From Sulfuritalea sp. (lineage in GTDB: Bacteria > Pseudomonadota > Gammaproteobacteria > Burkholderiales > Rhodocyclaceae): a DNA stretch of 35,931 bases. Below, in pieces: positions 33,486-35,931 of this stretch (position 1 is the stretch's first letter; each line of letters opens with the position of its first letter). Location: positions 1-35,931 of the forward strand of contig JADJQA010000052.1 of the NCBI GenBank assembly GCA_016712985.1, written 5' to 3'. The translations under genes and the position numbers were made by a program. Below the pieces are notes generated by a model. That model did not search any database. It was not told the origin of the DNA and saw nothing but the letters and a program-made list of their open reading frames with translations.

Positions 33486-33724
33486 GAGTGCCGCGCGACT
33501 TGTCCGGTCAGGAATTGATCAGGCATCTTGCGAAATTGGGTTACGGCGTTACCCGGCAGACCGGCAGCCACGTGCGCCTGACCTCGTTGGAAGTTGGCGA
33601 ACACCATGTCACGGTCCCCAACCATGACCCATTGCGCATCGGTACGCTGGCGGCCATTCTTTCGGGCATTGCCGCTCACCGCAGCGTGAGTCGGGATGAA
33701 CTGCTGGAACGACTACTGGGCTGA
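33482..33724 (+). CDS. hicA: HicA-like mRNA interferase toxin
   Basis: HicA toxins cleave mRNA on a double-stranded-RNA-binding-like fold with one catalytic histidine. This 80-residue protein has LSGQELIRHLAKLGYGVTRQTGSH with the Gly-Ser-His motif at 28-30 (catalytic His30), then VRLTS, HHVTVPNHDPLRIGTLAAIL and an extended C-terminal helix (HRSVSRDELLERLLG). It appears intact. Its stop is only two bases before the GTG start of cas4, so ribosomes finishing hicA could reinitiate on cas4. Confidence 0.9.
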   Translation: MRVPRDLSGQELIRHLAKLGYGVTRQTGSHVRLTSLEVGEHHVTVPNHDPLRIGTLAAILSGIAAHRSVSRDELLERLLG

Positions 33725-33726
33725 AT

Positions 33727-34518
33727 GTGGACGATTCCGTGGTTGTCCCCCTCTCCGCTCTCCAGCACTGGTGCTATTGCCCGCGCCAGTGCGCGCTGAT
33801 CCACGTCGAGCAGGTGTTCGCCGACAACCTGCACACCCTGCGCGGCCAGGCGGTGCATAAGCAGGTCGACCAGCCCGGAGTCGAGACCCGCGCCGGCCTG
33901 CGCGTGGAGCGCGCGCTATCGGTATGGAGCGATGGTCTCGGCTTGATCGGCAAGGCGGACATCGTCGAGTTCGAGGCCGATGGCACGCCCTACCCGGTGG
34001 AGTACAAGCACGGCAGTCGCAGCAAGGCCGCATGGATTGCCGCTTGCGACGACTTGCAACTCGCCGCACAGGCGCTGTGTCTTGAAGAAATGATCGGCAA
34101 ATCCGTGCCGGCCGGCGCGCTTTATTACGCCACTTCCCGCCGGCGCCGCGAGGTGCGCGTCACACCGGCACTGCGCGAGCGCGTCGCGCAGGCAACAGCC
34201 GCGGTGCGCGAGCTGATCGAGGCCGGCGCCGTGCCTCGGGCCGTGAACGACGCCCGATGCAGGAACTGTTCGCTGATCGAACTTTGCCAGCCGGCATTGC
34301 GCGACACTGGCGCGGCCAGCGCGGCCCGCGCCCGGCTGTTCGACGCCGACGCCCTAGACGAGGACAGGCGATGCAACTGCTCAATACCCTCTACGTCACC
34401 CTCCCCGAAAGCTACCTGCATCTCGACAATGACACGCTGCGCGTCGAGATCGAGCACGAAACGCGTCTGCGGGTGCCGCTGCATCATCTCTCGGCGGTGG
34501 TGTGCTTCGGTCATGTGA
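33727..34518 (+). CDS. cas4: Cas4 exonuclease (type I-C), with abnormal C-terminal extension
   Basis: Cas4 trims and PAM-selects prespacers with Cas1-Cas2. Seen are the first cysteines (HWCYCPRQCALIHVE: Cys16, Cys18, Cys22), the nuclease residues GKADIVEF and PVEYKHG, LQLAAQALCLEEM, and the C-terminal cluster ARCRNCSLIELC, completing an Fe-S site. The start is a GTG at 33727 with no ribosome site, two bases after hicA. The recognisable protein ends near RLFDADALDEDRR; the frame then runs 148 bases into cas1 with no Cas4 similarity, giving 263 residues rather than the usual 215 or so. A lost stop or a late frameshift is likely; the catalytic core is unaffected. Confidence 0.92.
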   Translation: MDDSVVVPLSALQHWCYCPRQCALIHVEQVFADNLHTLRGQAVHKQVDQPGVETRAGLRVERALSVWSDGLGLIGKADIVEFEADGTPYPVEYKHGSRSKAAWIAACDDLQLAAQALCLEEMIGKSVPAGALYYATSRRRREVRVTPALRERVAQATAAVRELIEAGAVPRAVNDARCRNCSLIELCQPALRDTGAASAARARLFDADALDEDRRCNCSIPSTSPSPKATCISTMTRCASRSSTKRVCGCRCIISRRWCASVM

Positions 34519-35414
34519 TGGTCTCGCCGATCCTGATGCACCGACTGGCCGACGAAGGCAAGAGCCTGGTGCTGCTCGACGGCAACGGTCGCTTCAAGGC
34601 GCGGCTGGAAGGCCCGGTTTCGGGCAATGTACTGCTGCGCCAGGCGCAGCATCGCCGCTTGTTCGAAAATTCGGCCAGCGCCGACTTTTGTGTTGCGGTG
34701 GCGCGCGCCTGCATCGCCGGCAAGTTGAAGAACTGCCGACAGATATTGCAGCGCGGCGCCAGAGAGAACGGCCGCGAGGAGGATGGCGCGGTGCTGACTG
34801 CGACCGCGGACGAACTCGGTCGCGCGCTGGCCCGTCTCGAACACGCGATGGACCTCGACGCCGTGCGCGGCATCGAAGGCGACGCGGCCAAGCGCTACTT
34901 TTCGGCCCTCACGCTGCTGGTCCGCCCTGAGGCGCGGCAGGCCTTCAAAATGAATGGCCGCACGCGCCGGCCGCCGCTGGACCGCATGAATGCGCTGCTT
35001 TCATTCCTGTATGCAATGCTGATGAACGACGTGCGCTCCGCTGTTGAAAGCGTTGGGCTCGATCCGCAGATCGGCTTCCTGCACGCGCTGCGCCCCGGTC
35101 GCGCCGCGCTCGCGCTCGATCTGATGGAAGAACTGCGCCCGTTGTTGGCAGACCGCCTGGCCCTGACGCTGATCAACCGCAGGCAGGTCAATGCCGAGGA
35201 CTTCGACGAGCATTCCGGCGGCGCGGTAACGCTGAAAGACGATGCCCGAAGGGCAGTGGTCACCGCCTATCAGGAGCGCAAGCAGGAGGCTCTGACACAT
35301 CCGCTGCTGGAACAGAGCTTCGCGCTCGGGCTGGTGCCCTTCGTCCAGGCGCGGCTGCTCGCGCGCGCCGTCCGTGGCGACGCGGAAGGCTATCTGCCGT
35401 TTTGTCCCAAGTGA
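34371..35414 (+). CDS. cas1: Cas1 integrase (type I-C)
   Basis: Cas1 inserts new spacers as a Cas1-Cas2 complex. This 347-residue protein starts with the beta-rich domain (LLNTLYVTLPESYLHLDNDTLRVE, LHHLSAVVCFGHVMVSPILM). The metal-binding site in the helical domain is complete: Glu in VRGIEGDAAKRYF, His in IGFLHALRPGR and Asp in ALALDLMEELRPLLAD. The ATG at 34371 follows AGGA and lies inside the cas4 open frame. It ends 14 bases before cas2. Confidence 0.97.
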   Translation: MQLLNTLYVTLPESYLHLDNDTLRVEIEHETRLRVPLHHLSAVVCFGHVMVSPILMHRLADEGKSLVLLDGNGRFKARLEGPVSGNVLLRQAQHRRLFENSASADFCVAVARACIAGKLKNCRQILQRGARENGREEDGAVLTATADELGRALARLEHAMDLDAVRGIEGDAAKRYFSALTLLVRPEARQAFKMNGRTRRPPLDRMNALLSFLYAMLMNDVRSAVESVGLDPQIGFLHALRPGRAALALDLMEELRPLLADRLALTLINRRQVNAEDFDEHSGGAVTLKDDARRAVVTAYQERKQEALTHPLLEQSFALGLVPFVQARLLARAVRGDAEGYLPFCPK

Positions 35415-35428
35415 GCGGCGGCAGAATC

Positions 35429-35719
35429 ATGCTCGTGATCGTCAGCTACGATGTCTCGACCGAAACCAAAGCCGGCCGCCGCCGTTTGCGGCGCGTCGCG
35501 CGCGCCTGCGAAGGCATGGGCCAGCGCGTGCAGAAGTCCGTATTCGAGTGCCAGGTCAATGCCATGCAGTTCGAGGAACTCGAACGGCGCTTGCTGGCCG
35601 AAATCAATGAGGTAGAAGACTGTCTGCGCTTCTACCGCCTGAACGAGCCCGTCGAACTGCATGTGCGCGAGTACGGCAAATTCAAGGCGGTGGATTTTGA
35701 AGGGCCGCTGGTGCTATGA
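35429..35719 (+). CDS. cas2: Cas2 (type I-C)
   Basis: Cas2 forms the central dimer of the spacer-integration complex. This 96-residue protein starts MLVIVSYDVSTETKAGRRRL, with Asp at the usual first-strand position, followed by RACEGMGQRVQKSVFECQVN, RLLAEINEVEDCLRFYRL and a tail ending DFEGPLVL. The ATG at 35429 is chosen because MLVIVSYDVST is the normal Cas2 N-terminus; a start at 35402 would lie within cas1. It is the last cas gene, and the CRISPR leader follows. Confidence 0.96.
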   Translation: MLVIVSYDVSTETKAGRRRLRRVARACEGMGQRVQKSVFECQVNAMQFEELERRLLAEINEVEDCLRFYRLNEPVELHVREYGKFKAVDFEGPLVL

Positions 35720-35897
35720 AGCGCGGATCGCCAGTGACGGGGAATTGCCGGCCGGTTCGCGGCAAAGGTAACAGTCTGATTTTGCATTCCGAATTCGGAC
35801 GTAGGAGAATCGGCAGCGCCTCGTTTCGGCGAGGCGCTCGACGGTGCGCGCAAAGTGCGAAATTTCTTCCGAAGATTCAATGCGATGCGCGGAACCT
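35720..35897 (+). other. CRISPR leader region
   Basis: The 178 bases between cas2 and the first repeat have no gene and fit a type I leader. It has an AT-rich patch (about 35771-35797) and a hairpin AGCGCCTCG/CGAGGCGCT (35815-35838, loop TTTCGG). The array promoter and the signals for polarised spacer insertion are expected here. The hairpin could also end the cas transcript. Confidence 0.65.
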
Positions 35898-35931
35898 GAC
35901 GCCCGGCCCTCGCGGGCCGGGCGAGGATTGA
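35898..35931 (+). CRISPR. First CRISPR repeat, cut by the window edge
   Basis: CGCCCGGCCC (35900-35909) and GGGCCGGGCG (35914-35923) form a perfect 10-bp stem with loop TCGC, followed by AGGATTGA at the last base. Type I-C repeats have a GC-rich palindrome followed by GGATTGAAAC, so the window stops three bases before the expected end (AAC). Only one copy is visible, so exact limits and spacers cannot be given. Confidence 0.75.

Overview
The window looks like a chromosomal piece of a GC-rich betaproteobacterium. Gene content, codon use, TAGAAT-type promoters and the dispersed ATTCCGGC/GCCGGAAT repeats all fit the Rhodocyclales and relatives (Azoarcus, Sulfuritalea, Accumulibacter-like). This placement is inference; there is no rRNA or other marker gene here.

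Layout. (1) 1-1.7 kb: the tail of a LysR regulator and a DMT/EamA exporter. (2) 2.0-12.5 kb, minus strand: a urease cluster that has been broken up. It reads ureA, ureB, then about 4.6 kb of foreign material (a frameshifted secreted penicillin-acylase-family gene, a strong terminator, a decayed second copy of the ureB 3' end, and a DUF1778/GNAT toxin-antitoxin pair), then ureC, an alpha/beta hydrolase, ureE, a repeat-filled spacer, ureF and ureG. A BrnA antitoxin with only the stump of its BrnT toxin follows. All UreC metal ligands are present; ureD is not in the window. (3) 12.6-16.5 kb: a compact NAD/ADP-ribose island. A flotillin-like SPFH protein and a divergent NAD-kinase-fold protein form one operon. 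They are divergent from an NrtR-type NUDIX regulator, with two palindromes between them. The regulator converges on an ADP-ribosylglycohydrolase, and both stop codons lie in one hairpin. (4) 16.6-26.4 kb: ordinary and decaying chromosomal genes: an SDR pseudogene, a 5'-nucleotidase plus CNT nucleoside transporter operon, remnants of a thiamine-binding protein and of a HigA antitoxin, a frameshifted creA, an EamA exporter, a lemA-TPM-TPM operon and a MATE exporter. (5) 26.5-35.9 kb, plus strand: a complete type I-C CRISPR-Cas operon, cas3-cas5c-cas8c-cas7c-[TA modules]-cas4-cas1-cas2, ending in the leader and the first, cut-off CRISPR repeat.

The most unusual architecture is the insertion of two toxin-antitoxin modules between the interference genes (cas3-5-8-7) and the adaptation genes (cas4-1-2). 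The first is a RelE/HigB-like toxin (now frameshifted) with its intact HTH antitoxin. The second is an intact HicB-HicA pair whose toxin ends 2 nt before the cas4 start. With the TacAT-like pair upstream of ureC, the BrnTA stump after ureG and the HigA remnant, the window has five TA loci in 36 kb, three of them inside operons. The NAD/ADP-ribose island is the second candidate for an under-described system.

Several genes (acylase, NUDIX regulator, SDR, creA, RelE-like toxin, and the tails of lemA and cas4) look one base away from a full-length frame. Some of this may be sequencing or assembly error, but the SDR also carries two nonsense codons and is truly decayed.
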